NCBI GenBank assembly: GCA_902574035.1
Contig: CACGMC010000001.1
Span: 62,001-126,000, forward strand
Reading direction: 5' to 3'
Source of the DNA: an uncultured Pelagibacteraceae bacterium
GTDB lineage: Bacteria > Pseudomonadota > Alphaproteobacteria > Pelagibacterales > Pelagibacteraceae
DNA: 64,000 bases
Position numbers and translations under genes: made by a program. This document shows, piece by piece, positions 9,569-18,051 of this stretch; position 1 is the stretch's first letter, and each line of letters opens with the position of its first letter. Under the pieces are notes generated by a model, which saw nothing but the letters and a program-made list of their open reading frames with translations, was not told the DNA's origin and searched no databases.

Positions 9569-11346
9569 TAATGAAGTATCCAAAAGAATATTTAGACGAA
9601 ATTAAACTTAGAGTAAAAGTATCACAAGTAGTAGGTAAATATGTTCAGTTAAAAAAAAGAGGAAAAGAATTTATTGGTTTGTCACCTTTCAAGAATGAAA
9701 AAACACCTTCATTTACTGTAAATGATGAAAAGGGATTCTATCATTGTTTTAGTAGCGGTGAGCATGGGAACATATTTGATTTTTTAATGAAGACCAGATC
9801 TTTAGGCTTTGGTGAAGCAGTCAAAGTTTTAGCTTCAGAGGCTGGAATGCAAATTTATAAATTTTCCAAATATGATAAAGAAAAAGAAGAAAAGTATAAT
9901 AGGTATAAAAAAATTATTAAAGAATATTCAGATTACTCTCAAAATCAGTTATTTGATAAAAAAAACTCTTTTGCATTAGATTATTTAAAAAAAAGAAAAT
10001 TATCGGAAGAGACAATTAAAAAATTTCAGTTAGGTTACATTCCAATTAATAATTTTTTCAGTGATTTGTCAAAAAAATATTCCATAGAAGATATCAAATC
10101 TACAGGAATATATTACTTAATAGAAAAAAATCAGAAATATTTAGATAGATTTAAAAATAGAATTATTTTTCCAATTTTTAATTTGTCTGGAGACGCAGTT
10201 GCGTTTGGGGGAAGAATTATAAAAGGTGATAACATAGCTAAATATATAAATTCTCCAGAAACCGAATTTTTTAAAAAAGGAAGACAGTTATTTAACTTAA
10301 ATTTTGCAAAAGATGAAAGAGCAAATACAAAAGAGGTTTTAATAGTCGAAGGCTACATGGATGTAATATCTCTTTATTCAAGAGGAATTAAAAATGTTAT
10401 TTCAAATTGTGGTACTGCTCTCACAGAGAGTCAGATTAATTTAATTTGGAAATTTTTTTCAAATCCAATAATATGTTTAGATGGAGATAAAAGCGGTCAG
10501 CAAGCAGCTTTAAGAATAGCAGAGAGATTATTTTCTTTAATTAGTGAAGAAAATAAAATTTATTTTTCTATTCTTGATCAAGGTAAAGATCCAGATGATA
10601 TCATAAATGATTTAGGTAAAGAAGGTTTTTTAAAATTCTTGGAAAACAAAACTATTATTCAATCTTTTATTTGGAACACTTATGCTAATAAAATTAATAC
10701 AGAAAATCCGTATGAAGTAACAAAATTTGAAAAACAAATGAGAAAGTTATGTTCATCTATTAATGACAGCACTTTAAAGAAATACATTTTAGAGGACTTT
10801 CTTGTTAAAATTAACAAACTTACACCTAATGTAAATAATAAGTTTGACCACAGTTACCCTAAAAGAAAAAACTTCAAAGTTCTTAATGAGACTAAAAAAA
10901 TACATTTGCAAAAAAAGGATCTTACAAGGGAAAATTTATTAGAATTTTCAATATTATTTATAATGATATTTTATGGTGGAGCCATACAAAATAATTTTGA
11001 AAATATATCATCAATTGTATTTTCAAATTCTGAAAATGAAAAACTTAAAAATTTTTTGATAGATCAAATTAAATTAAATAAAAATGAAAAGGAAATTGAA
11101 AGTGAGACATTTAAAGTTTACCATGATCAAGTTAAAAGAATAGTCGATAATTCTAATTTAAATTCAATTATAAGTAAAAAAAACTATAATCAGATTAAAG
11201 AACTATTTGATGACTTCACTAGTGATCTTATTGAAAGTCAAAACAAAAAAAAGATAGAATCTTTGGAGAAAAAATTAATTAATAATATGGAAGAGCAGGC
11301 ATATTCAGAATTTATAAAGCTCAAAAGTCAAATAAATAGGGATTAA
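9565..11346 (+). CDS. dnaG: DNA primase
   Basis: 593 residues. It makes the RNA primers for DNA replication. The N-terminal CHC2-type domain covers about 1-100, and the Toprim catalytic core carries VEGYMDVISLYSRG and the metal-binding CLDGDKSGQQAA. The C-terminal helicase-binding part is weakly conserved, as usual. The zinc-ribbon ligands are mostly replaced: the four ligand positions (C40, H43, C61, C64 in Geobacillus primase) read Ser40, Lys43, Cys61 and Ser64 here (GLSPFKNEKTPSF and FYHCFSSGEHG). The domain is therefore unlikely to bind zinc in the classic way. It overlaps the YqeY-like gene by 4 bases and precedes rpoD. Confidence 0.95.
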   Translation: MIMKYPKEYLDEIKLRVKVSQVVGKYVQLKKRGKEFIGLSPFKNEKTPSFTVNDEKGFYHCFSSGEHGNIFDFLMKTRSLGFGEAVKVLASEAGMQIYKFSKYDKEKEEKYNRYKKIIKEYSDYSQNQLFDKKNSFALDYLKKRKLSEETIKKFQLGYIPINNFFSDLSKKYSIEDIKSTGIYYLIEKNQKYLDRFKNRIIFPIFNLSGDAVAFGGRIIKGDNIAKYINSPETEFFKKGRQLFNLNFAKDERANTKEVLIVEGYMDVISLYSRGIKNVISNCGTALTESQINLIWKFFSNPIICLDGDKSGQQAALRIAERLFSLISEENKIYFSILDQGKDPDDIINDLGKEGFLKFLENKTIIQSFIWNTYANKINTENPYEVTKFEKQMRKLCSSINDSTLKKYILEDFLVKINKLTPNVNNKFDHSYPKRKNFKVLNETKKIHLQKKDLTRENLLEFSILFIMIFYGGAIQNNFENISSIVFSNSENEKLKNFLIDQIKLNKNEKEIESETFKVYHDQVKRIVDNSNLNSIISKKNYNQIKELFDDFTSDLIESQNKKKIESLEKKLINNMEEQAYSEFIKLKSQINRD

Positions 11347-11379
11347 TTAAGGATAGATTTTTAATATTTAGTGTTTATA

Positions 11380-11385
11380 TATAAT
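11380..11385 (+). promoter_or_regulatory. Possible -10 element for rpoD
   Basis: TATAAT sits 19 bases before the rpoD ATG in the 58-base dnaG-rpoD gap. The -35 region is AT-rich and poor. It could give rpoD its own promoter within the dnaG operon; weak evidence. Confidence 0.35.
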
Positions 11386-11404
11386 TCACTATTTATTTCA
11401 GTTT

Positions 11405-13276
11405 ATGGGTGAAAAATTAATTACAAAATCTTTTGAAAGAATACTTGAAAAGGGTAAGAACCGAGGGTTTATAACCTACGAGGAACTTGGGAAATCACTA
11501 GGTAAAAGAGGTGGCTCATTTGAAAACACCGAAAAAGCTTTTCTAATAATTGCTGACAATAAAATTACTTTAGTAGAAAAAAAATCAGAGTATCAATCAA
11601 ATAAGAAAAAAGAGTCAACAAGTAATACAGAAGAAAAAACATCTGAGAAAAGTGATGATCCTATTAGAATGTATCTACGTGAAATGGGAGGTGTTGAATT
11701 ATTATCGCGTGAAGGAGAAATTGCTATTGCTAAAAGAATAGAAGCTGGAAAAGATGTCATGATAAATGCTCTTACTCAAAGCCCTATCGTAGGAAAAAAA
11801 ATAGCAGAATGGAAAGGGAAAATTGAAAATCAAGAAATGTTGGTCCGAGACATTATTGATATAGATTCTACATATGAAGATTTTGAAGCTTCAGATGATG
11901 AAGAAATAAAAGCTAAAAAGAACACCGACAAAAAAGTAAAAATTAAAGATGAAAAAAATGAGCATGAAAAAAACTTAGAAGAAAAAGGAGAAGTTACTGA
12001 GGAAGATGAATTTAACTTGTCTCTTGCAAAAATGGAGGAGGAAATTAAACCAAAAATACTTAAATTATTAGAGTCTTTAAATAAGAATTACCTAAAGTTG
12101 CAAAAATACCAAAAAGAAAATTTAGAATGTATTCTATCTGGTAAAGAACTTTCAGTTTCAAAAAATAAAAATTTTAAAAAGATTCAATTAATTTTAGTAG
12201 ATAATTTTAAAAACTTACAAATTGCACCCCATATAGTTGAGGAACTAGTACAGTCTCATTATAAAGAAAATAAAAAGATAGTTTCTTTAGAAGGAGTTCT
12301 ATTAAGACTTGCCACTGACAATAAAATTTCTAGAGAAGAATTCTTAAAATATTACATAGGCAACGAAATAAATCCAAAATTTGAAACTTTTCTAAATCAA
12401 AATTCACTTTGGAAATCTTTTTTTAAAAAATTCAAAAAGGATTTTTCTGAAATAAGAGATAGACTTGTCGAATTTAGTAAAAAAATTGGTCTTTCAGTAG
12501 GTGAATTTAAAAGATTAGTAAGCAGAATTCAAAAGGGAGAAAGAGAGTCTAGAATTGCAAAAAAAGAAATGGTTGAAGCCAATTTAAGATTAGTTATTTC
12601 AATAGCTAAAAAATATACGAATAGAGGTCTTCAGTTTTTAGACTTAATACAAGAAGGGAACATTGGTTTGATGAAAGCAGTTGATAAATTTGAGTATAGA
12701 AGAGGTTACAAATTCTCTACTTACGCAACATGGTGGATCAGACAAGCGATTACGAGATCAATTGCAGATCAAGCTAGAACAATACGTATTCCTGTTCATA
12801 TGATTGAAACAATTAATAAAATTGTCAGAACCCAAAGACAAATTATGAGTGAATTTGGTAGAGAACCTACTCCTGAGGAACTTGCTAAAAAACTTGCAAT
12901 GCCATTAGAAAAAGTAAGAAAAGTTTTAAAGATTGCAAAGGAACCAGTTTCTTTGGAAACTCCAGTGGGTGATGAGGAAGATAGCAGTCTTGGAGATTTT
13001 ATTGAAGATAAAAATGCACTTCAACCTTTAGATACTGCTATTCAATCTAACTTAAGCGAGTCAACCACAAAAATTCTCGCATCTCTTACTCCAAGAGAAG
13101 AGAGAGTTCTTAGGATGCGATTTGGGATTGGAATGAATACCGATCACACATTAGAAGAAGTTGGTCTTCAATTTTCAGTAACCAGAGAAAGAATAAGACA
13201 AATTGAAGCTAAAGCTTTAAGAAAATTAAAACACCCAAGTAGATCAAAGCAATTAAAAAGTTTTCTAGAAAAATAA
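11405..13276 (+). CDS. rpoD: RNA polymerase primary sigma factor (sigma70)
   Basis: 623 residues, the normal size for alphaproteobacterial RpoD. It directs core RNA polymerase to housekeeping promoters. Region 1.1 is at the N-terminus ([12 protein letters not shown]), region 1.2 reads [21 protein letters not shown], and the non-conserved acidic and lysine-rich insert covers about 155-330. Region 2 contains [20 protein letters not shown] and [12 protein letters not shown]. Regions 3 and 4 contain [12 protein letters not shown] and the helix-turn-helix [20 protein letters not shown]. No defects are seen. The gene follows dnaG and precedes a tRNA gene that starts 26 bases after its stop. Confidence 0.98.
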   Translation: MGEKLITKSFERILEKGKNRGFITYEELGKSLGKRGGSFENTEKAFLIIADNKITLVEKKSEYQSNKKKESTSNTEEKTSEKSDDPIRMYLREMGGVELLSREGEIAIAKRIEAGKDVMINALTQSPIVGKKIAEWKGKIENQEMLVRDIIDIDSTYEDFEASDDEEIKAKKNTDKKVKIKDEKNEHEKNLEEKGEVTEEDEFNLSLAKMEEEIKPKILKLLESLNKNYLKLQKYQKENLECILSGKELSVSKNKNFKKIQLILVDNFKNLQIAPHIVEELVQSHYKENKKIVSLEGVLLRLATDNKISREEFLKYYIGNEINPKFETFLNQNSLWKSFFKKFKKDFSEIRDRLVEFSKKIGLSVGEFKRLVSRIQKGERESRIAKKEMVEANLRLVISIAKKYTNRGLQFLDLIQEGNIGLMKAVDKFEYRRGYKFSTYATWWIRQAITRSIADQARTIRIPVHMIETINKIVRTQRQIMSEFGREPTPEELAKKLAMPLEKVRKVLKIAKEPVSLETPVGDEEDSSLGDFIEDKNALQPLDTAIQSNLSESTTKILASLTPREERVLRMRFGIGMNTDHTLEEVGLQFSVTRERIRQIEAKALRKLKHPSRSKQLKSFLEK

Positions 13277-13302
13277 CCTTTTCTAATGTAAAAGAAAGCT
13301 AT

Positions 13303-13379
13303 GGGCCTGTAGCTCAGTTGGTTAGAGCAGTACACTCATAATGTATTGGTCCCAGGTTCGAGTCCTGGCGGGCCCACCA
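13303..13379 (+). tRNA. tRNA with CAT anticodon (elongator Met or Ile2)
   Basis: A complete 77-base cloverleaf with encoded CCA: acceptor stem GGGCCTG/CGGGCCC, D stem GCTC/GAGC, anticodon stem GTACA/TGTAT with loop CTCATAA, and T stem CCAGG/CCTGG with loop TTCGAGT. The anticodon is CAT. It is not the initiator, since the 1-72 pair is a normal G-C. Features that fit isoleucine tRNA read by a lysidine-modified CAU are C4-G69, U12-A23, A73 and the TTGGTC variable region; elongator methionine cannot be excluded. It lies 26 bases after rpoD and may be cotranscribed with it. Confidence 0.93.
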
Positions 13380-13380
13380 A

Positions 13381-13983
13381 CTAATTTGATACAAATTCCT
13401 CTAACTTACTAATAAGTGCATTGATATCATTATTATTAGAGTTCAATATTGAAGAGAATTCCTCTTTTTGAGTTCTTGCTAAACTTAGACCCTCAACTAC
13501 TAAATCTCTTATCAAAGGTTTTTCAGGATTTTTAGTATAAACCCTCCAATCGACTTTTATCTCAGGCGATTTAACACTTTCAACTATTTTAGATTTTACG
13601 ATTGTATAATTTGAGCTTTTAAGCTCAGAGTCGATAACTTCAAATTTTTGAGAGGAATAGTCAGTCAATCTTGAAGTTAAACTTTTTAAAAAGTATTTTT
13701 GAAAAATATTTTGATAATTTTTCATACTATTTTCGTCTAATTCTTTTCTAATTTTTCCTAAAGTGTATAGACCCAAAGCTTTGATATCTACGTTTTCTAG
13801 TGCAATTTTTTCTATAACTTCATTTTTTTCTTTTTCAGTTAAAGACTTATCAGATAAAGTTTTGACTGCATCATCTACAAGTTCTTGTATAAAAATTTTT
13901 GGTTCAGAGTTATAAGTAACTGAATAAAGAGAGTTAAAATATAAAAGAATACAAGAAATTAGAAAAAATAGTTTCTTTTTCAT
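13381..13983 (-). CDS. mlaC: MlaC/Ttg2D family phospholipid-binding periplasmic protein
   Basis: 200 residues with an N-terminal signal sequence (KKLFFLISCILLYFNSLYS). The mature part shows the helical start, ALGLYTLGKIRKELD, FQKYFLKSLTSRLTDY and the beta segment VDWRVYTKNPEKPLIRDLVVEG that form the lipid-binding pocket of MlaC. In the Mla pathway this protein carries phospholipids between the outer-membrane MlaA and the inner-membrane MlaFEDB transporter. The mlaA gene lies 11 bases upstream on the same strand; mlaD, mlaE and mlaF are not in this window. The 3' end faces the tRNA with one base between them. Confidence 0.85.
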   Translation of the reverse strand: MKKKLFFLISCILLYFNSLYSVTYNSEPKIFIQELVDDAVKTLSDKSLTEKEKNEVIEKIALENVDIKALGLYTLGKIRKELDENSMKNYQNIFQKYFLKSLTSRLTDYSSQKFEVIDSELKSSNYTIVKSKIVESVKSPEIKVDWRVYTKNPEKPLIRDLVVEGLSLARTQKEEFSSILNSNNNDINALISKLEEFVSN

Positions 13984-13994
13984 TGAAAAAGGGT

Positions 13995-14741
13995 TTATTT
14001 ATCCAAATCTCCCCAAGAATCATCATCCGAGGTAGACTTATTTTTAATTTTTTTTGATCTATCTTGAAGATATAAGCTTTTTGTAGCGGCGTAGACATCA
14101 ACCGAATTTTTTTCTAAACTTTCAAAATTTAACATATTATCACCTCTGAAATCGACCGCTGTTGCTGCTTTTACCCCAACGTAATCTAATTTATTTCCTG
14201 ACAAGTTTTTAATTTCTTTTTCATGCCATGTAACTCTAGCAAATGCGTCTAAGTAGTTATTATCAAGAACCATTCCAAATGAGTCTCTTACAGTAGTTGG
14301 CCCCAAAACTGGCAAAACGAAATAGCATCCACCGCCAACACCATATGTTCCTAAAGTTTGACCTAAATCTTCTTTTTGATTTTCTAAACCTAATGCAGCA
14401 GCAGGGTTTCCTAATCCAAGAATTCCAACAGTGGTATTAACTAAGAAACTACCAGTTGCGTGCCCAGCTAAGCGTAGCTCACCTTGAAGTAGATGATTAG
14501 GTATTGAAAGTAAAGTAGCTATATTTGAGGTAAAGTTTCCTGTGCCATTTCTTACTGGTTCTGGAAGTTTATTATACATTTTTGCTACAGGCTCTAAAAT
14601 AATATTGTCGAAACCTTGATTAAATTTAAATACTCCTCTACTTACTTTTTCAAAGCATTCATCTTCTGCATGTGCGTTAGCTAATAAAAAAATATTTAAC
14701 AGAATAGAATAAAATATTATTTGTAATTTTTTAATTCTCAT
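13995..14741 (-). CDS. mlaA: MlaA/VacJ family outer-membrane phospholipid-retrograde protein
   Basis: 248 residues. The core carries the family signatures FNQGFDNIILEPVAKMYNKL, PEPVRNGTGNFTSN, SFLVNTTVGILGLGNPA, LGTYGVGGGCYFVLPVLG and TTVRDSFGMVLDN. MlaA removes misplaced phospholipid from the outer leaflet of the outer membrane and hands it to MlaC. The N-terminus is a signal peptide ending in NAHAEDE with no lipobox cysteine, so it would be cut by signal peptidase I and not lipidated, unlike E. coli MlaA. The C-terminal tail is charged. It is the first gene of a two-gene unit with mlaC and is divergent from the amidase gene. Confidence 0.9.
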   Translation of the reverse strand: MRIKKLQIIFYSILLNIFLLANAHAEDECFEKVSRGVFKFNQGFDNIILEPVAKMYNKLPEPVRNGTGNFTSNIATLLSIPNHLLQGELRLAGHATGSFLVNTTVGILGLGNPAAALGLENQKEDLGQTLGTYGVGGGCYFVLPVLGPTTVRDSFGMVLDNNYLDAFARVTWHEKEIKNLSGNKLDYVGVKAATAVDFRGDNMLNFESLEKNSVDVYAATKSLYLQDRSKKIKNKSTSDDDSWGDLDK

Positions 14742-14848
14742 ATTGGCTATATATATAAATTATTAAGAGATTGCACATAAATCATGCCTTTATTTTGAGA
14801 TATTTTACGTATAAATTTACGTAATTTAAGAACAAAAGTGTTTAATTT

Positions 14849-15562
14849 ATGTTGCTAAAAGTTAATAAATCGTTGAATTTTTCTAAAAAGGCAAGATCTT
14901 TGAAAAATATTCGTTTTTTAATAATTCACTACACTGGAATGCAATCAACACGTGTATCCCTGAAAAGACTGAAAAACCCCAAATCCAAGGTAAGCTGCCA
15001 TTACTTTCTAGATAGAGACGGTAATATTTTTAGGATGGTGGATGACAATAAAATAGCTTGGCACGCAGGAAAATCTAAATGGAAAAACATTAATAATTTA
15101 AACAAATACTCTATTGGGATTGAACTTCAAAATCGAGGCCATTTTATAAGCTACCAAAATTTTCCAAAAAAACAAATTTTTTCACTCATCAAATTAATAA
15201 AAATACTGATGAAGAGATACAAAATAAATAAAAGAAACATTCTCGGACATTCAGATATAGCACCACTTCGAAAATTAGACCCAGGAGAGAAATTTCCTTG
15301 GAATATTTTAAGTGCAAAAGGAATAGCTGTTTGGTATCCAAAATTTGAACTTAAAAAAAAGAGTTATGAATACAAATCTGAGGTAAGGAGAAAAATTTTT
15401 TTTCAAAATATTTATAAAATTGGTTACAGATTTTTTAATTCATCAAAAAAAACAAAAAAAGATCGTAAGATAGTTATGGCATTTCAAAGAAGATTTTTGC
15501 CTGATGAAGTTAGTGGCAACATAACTGATAAAACCCTTAAAATCAGCCAATTATTGTCCTAG
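14849..15562 (+). CDS. N-acetylmuramoyl-L-alanine amidase (AmpD/AmiD type)
   Basis: 237 residues. The amidase_2 domain (about 15-165) has the zinc-binding IIHYTG, the fold marker VSCHYFLDRDGNI with IAWHAG, SIGIELQNRG carrying the conserved catalytic-site Glu, and the distal zinc ligands in LGHSDIAPLRKLDPGEKFPW. The enzyme cuts the amide between MurNAc and the stem peptide. The C-terminus (KIVMAFQRRFLPDEVSGNITDKTL) looks like a peptidoglycan-binding repeat. No signal peptide is visible, so a cytoplasmic anhydro-muropeptide recycling role like AmpD is possible, although the C-terminal domain resembles AmiD. RNase P RNA follows. Confidence 0.88.
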   Translation: MLLKVNKSLNFSKKARSLKNIRFLIIHYTGMQSTRVSLKRLKNPKSKVSCHYFLDRDGNIFRMVDDNKIAWHAGKSKWKNINNLNKYSIGIELQNRGHFISYQNFPKKQIFSLIKLIKILMKRYKINKRNILGHSDIAPLRKLDPGEKFPWNILSAKGIAVWYPKFELKKKSYEYKSEVRRKIFFQNIYKIGYRFFNSSKKTKKDRKIVMAFQRRFLPDEVSGNITDKTLKISQLLS

Positions 15563-15576
15563 AAACGTTATTTTAC

Positions 15577-15605
15577 TTGATTTTATTCAATATTAACATT
15601 ATTTA
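15577..15605 (+). promoter_or_regulatory. Predicted promoter of rnpB
   Basis: TTGATT (15577-15582), 17 bases, TATTTA (15600-15605). The expected start, about 7 bases downstream, falls at 15612, exactly where the P1 stem of RNase P RNA begins. That positional agreement is the main support. Confidence 0.5.
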
Positions 15606-15611
15606 AGTTAT

Positions 15612-15962
15612 GCCAGATAATTGGACAGTCGCTATCTAATTGGTAGAGGAAAGTCCGGGCTCCGTAAAGACAATTTGCCAGTTAACGGCTGGCGAGGGCG
15701 ACCTCAGGGCTAGTGCCACAGAAATAAACCGCCTAATCAAGGTAAGGGTGAAACGGTGTGGTAAGAGCACACCGGGTTTTTGGTAACAAAAATCGCTAGG
15801 TAAACCCCAGATGGAGCAAGGCTAAATAGGGATGACATTGCGTTTTACGCTAAAAACAGTCTTTAGTTCGTCATCCGGGTTAGCTGCTTGAACATATTCG
15901 CAAGAATATGTCTAGATAAATGACTTCTTAAATGACAGAACCCGGCTTATAGATTATCTGGC
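15612..15962 (+). ncRNA. rnpB: RNase P RNA (bacterial type A)
   Basis: About 351 bases. The ends pair: GCCAGATAAT at 15612-15621 with ATTATCTGGC at 15953-15962 (P1). Conserved segments include GAGGAAAGTCCGGGCTCC near the 5' end, GGGTGAAACGGTGTGGTAAGA in the middle, TAAACCCC and the 3' ACAGAACCCGGCTTATAG. It is the catalytic RNA that matures tRNA 5' ends. It lies directly before the mraZ promoter. A T-rich tract follows, but I see no clear hairpin terminator. Confidence 0.95.
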
Positions 15963-16023
15963 TAATCTAAATTTCATTCCTAAATGTTCCTTTTTTGTAC
16001 TTTTTAGTCTTAAATTTAATATA

Positions 16024-16051
16024 TTGACTAAGCTGCTAAATCCCATATGAT
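16024..16051 (+). promoter_or_regulatory. Predicted sigma70 promoter of the dcw cluster
   Basis: TTGACT (16024-16029), 16 bases, TATGAT (16046-16051); expected start near 16058, giving a leader of about 58 bases before mraZ. The -10 element is interleaved with the putative MraZ-binding repeats. Confidence 0.65.
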
Positions 16052-16065
16052 CCCAAATAATCCCA
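16041..16065 (+). promoter_or_regulatory. Putative MraZ operator: three TCCCA boxes at 10-bp spacing
   Basis: TCCCA occurs at 16041-16045, 16051-16055 and 16061-16065, an exact 10-bp period; on the other strand these are TGGGA direct repeats. MraZ is known to bind several TGGG-containing direct repeats with about 10-bp period in its own promoter and to repress the dcw operon. Here the boxes cover the -10 element and transcription start. Autoregulation is therefore likely, though inferred. Confidence 0.7.
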
Positions 16066-16116
16066 AATTGGAGGATTGATTGAATATTAAAAAAACAAAA
16101 AGAAAATTAAAAAATT

Positions 16117-16563
16117 ATGTTTTTATCAAGTCACGAAAACAAGATAGACAAAAAAGGAAGGGTGTCAGTGCCTGCAGCATTTAGATCGTATTTAACAACT
16201 CTAGGTTATAATGGTTTTATCTCTTATCCATCTTTTAGTAATCCAGCTTTAGAGTGTTGCACCCAGGACAGGATAGAAAAGCTATCAGACTCAATTGATA
16301 CTTTAAATCCGTTTGAAGAAAAAAGAGATTATTTTGCAACTGCTGTTTTATCAGAAAGTTCAAATTTAGTTTTCGATACTGAGGGCAGAGTGCAATTTTC
16401 AAAAAAAATTTTAAATTTTGCAAAAATTAAAACTGATATTTTATTTGTAGGTTTGGGTAAAACTTTTCAAGTTTGGGATCCAAAAAATTTTGAAAAATTT
16501 AAGTCGTTTGCGAGAAAAAAAGCTTTACAAAGCAGATCAACACTTAAATGGGACAATAATTAA
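16117..16563 (+). CDS. mraZ: Transcriptional regulator MraZ
   Basis: 148 residues, family length. It contains two AbrB-like beta-swapped repeats: the first reads HENKIDKKGRVSVPAAFRSYL and the second has NLVFDTEGRVQFSKKILNFA; DxxGR is the hallmark of both. MraZ forms a ring and binds TGGG-type direct repeats to regulate the dcw cluster. The first gene of the cluster, it lies 3 bases before the ATG 16567 (21 bases before the preferred ftsZ start at 16585). The promoter upstream carries three fitting TGGGA boxes. Confidence 0.95.
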   Translation: MFLSSHENKIDKKGRVSVPAAFRSYLTTLGYNGFISYPSFSNPALECCTQDRIEKLSDSIDTLNPFEEKRDYFATAVLSESSNLVFDTEGRVQFSKKILNFAKIKTDILFVGLGKTFQVWDPKNFEKFKSFARKKALQSRSTLKWDNN

Positions 16564-16574
16564 ATAATGATAAA

Positions 16575-16582
16575 AGGGGGAG
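16575..16582 (+). promoter_or_regulatory. Ribosome binding site that decides the ftsZ start
   Basis: The purine run AGGGGGAG lies just before ATG 16585. Another in-frame ATG (16567) lies upstream of this run and has no such site, so the RBS favours 16585. Confidence 0.55.
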
Positions 16583-16584
16583 AT

Positions 16585-18024
16585 ATGAGTATTAATGTAG
16601 GCGGTGGTGAATTAAAAGAATTAAAACCAAGAATATTAGTTATGGGAATTGGAGGCGCAGGCGGTAATGCAATTAATTCTATGATTGAGTCTGGAATGCA
16701 AGGTGTGGAATTTGTTGCGGTAAATACAGACGCTCAAGACTTAAGGGTAAATAAAGCAGAAGCAAAAATTCAAATTGGAATGAATTTAACAAAAGGTCTT
16801 GGTGCTGGCGCAAAAAATGATATTGGACAAGCAGCTGCTGATGAGTCACTTAATGAGATAGTAAGTTACATTCAAGGAAGCAACATGATTTTCATCACAT
16901 CTGGCATGGGTGGAGGGACTGGTACAGGTGCTTCTCACATAATAGCACGTGCTGCTAAAGAGTTAAATATACTTACAGTTGGTGTTACAACTTTACCTTT
17001 TGCATATGAGGGGCCCAAGAGAATGAGAAGAGCAGTAGCGGGATTAGAGGAGTTAAAAAAACATCTTGATACTGTTATAGTTGTTCCTAATCAAAATCTT
17101 TTTAAAATTGCAAACGAAGGTACAACTTTAAAAGAAGCTTTTACTTTATCTAATGATGTTCTCAAACATGGTGTTCAGAGCGTTACAGATTTGATGGTCA
17201 GACCAGGTATGGTCAACTTAGACTTTGCTGATGTTGAAACTGTTATGAGTTCGATGGGTAAAGCTATGATGGGAACTGGTGAAGCTGAAGGAGAGAATAG
17301 AGCTAATGTTGCTACTGAGATGGCTCTGAACAATCCTCTTATAGATGAGTATTCTCTAAAAGGTGCTAAAGGCCTTCTAGTTAATATTACTGGAGGTGAA
17401 GATATTACTTTATTTGAAGTGGATCAGTCAGTAAACAAAATTAGAGCTGAAGTTGACCCTGAAGCTGAATTAATTTTTGGAGCTATACAAGATGAGAAAC
17501 TTAAAGGGAAAATGAGAGTTTCAATTGTTGCAACTTCTTTAGACGGACACAGACCCGAGTCAAAAACTGTTTTGAATATGGTAAATAGAATTCAGAATAG
17601 AAACCCAGGATATTCTGACAATCTTTTCAAAAATCCGAATATTGAACAAAATACTTTAAATTCAATAGATGGAGCTACAGCTTTGAAACTTGATGAGCAA
17701 CTAGAAATTGATACTACTCCTTCTAGTGTAAATGACTCATCTTTTGCTCAAGAGACAACTGAAAATCTAGAGACTATTCAGGATTCTAGCCCTCATGGCG
17801 TCTCGATAGAGAACGCATCCTACATTGAAAACAATTTAGATATAGATAATAAAATTGATAATTTAGATGCAGATGAGGATCATGATCCAAAATTATTTTC
17901 AGATGACATCGCTAATAATAATGTAGAAGAGATGGATACTCAAAATGAAAAGCTATTTGATCAAAACTCTTCAGATGATGAGGAATTTGAAATACCTGCT
18001 TTTTTAAGAAAGCAAAAATTTTAA
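16585..18024 (+). CDS. ftsZ: Cell division protein FtsZ
   Basis: 479 residues. It is a tubulin-like GTPase that polymerises into the division ring. Visible are VMGIGGAGGNAINSM, the GTP signature GGGTGTG (residues 109-115), NQNLFKIANEGTT, the T7-loop region and a conserved GTPase core to about 320. An acidic, poorly conserved linker of about 130 residues leads to the C-terminal peptide EEFEIPAFLRKQKF that binds FtsA and other tethers. I start at MSINVGGGELKELKPR, which matches alphaproteobacterial FtsZ; starting at 16567 would add MIKGGD. The position between mraZ and rsmH is unusual, since ftsZ normally follows ftsA at the end of the cluster. Confidence 0.97.
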   Translation: MSINVGGGELKELKPRILVMGIGGAGGNAINSMIESGMQGVEFVAVNTDAQDLRVNKAEAKIQIGMNLTKGLGAGAKNDIGQAAADESLNEIVSYIQGSNMIFITSGMGGGTGTGASHIIARAAKELNILTVGVTTLPFAYEGPKRMRRAVAGLEELKKHLDTVIVVPNQNLFKIANEGTTLKEAFTLSNDVLKHGVQSVTDLMVRPGMVNLDFADVETVMSSMGKAMMGTGEAEGENRANVATEMALNNPLIDEYSLKGAKGLLVNITGGEDITLFEVDQSVNKIRAEVDPEAELIFGAIQDEKLKGKMRVSIVATSLDGHRPESKTVLNMVNRIQNRNPGYSDNLFKNPNIEQNTLNSIDGATALKLDEQLEIDTTPSSVNDSSFAQETTENLETIQDSSPHGVSIENASYIENNLDIDNKIDNLDADEDHDPKLFSDDIANNNVEEMDTQNEKLFDQNSSDDEEFEIPAFLRKQKF

Positions 18025-18051
18025 TGCAAATTTTGAAGAATAATAATAATA

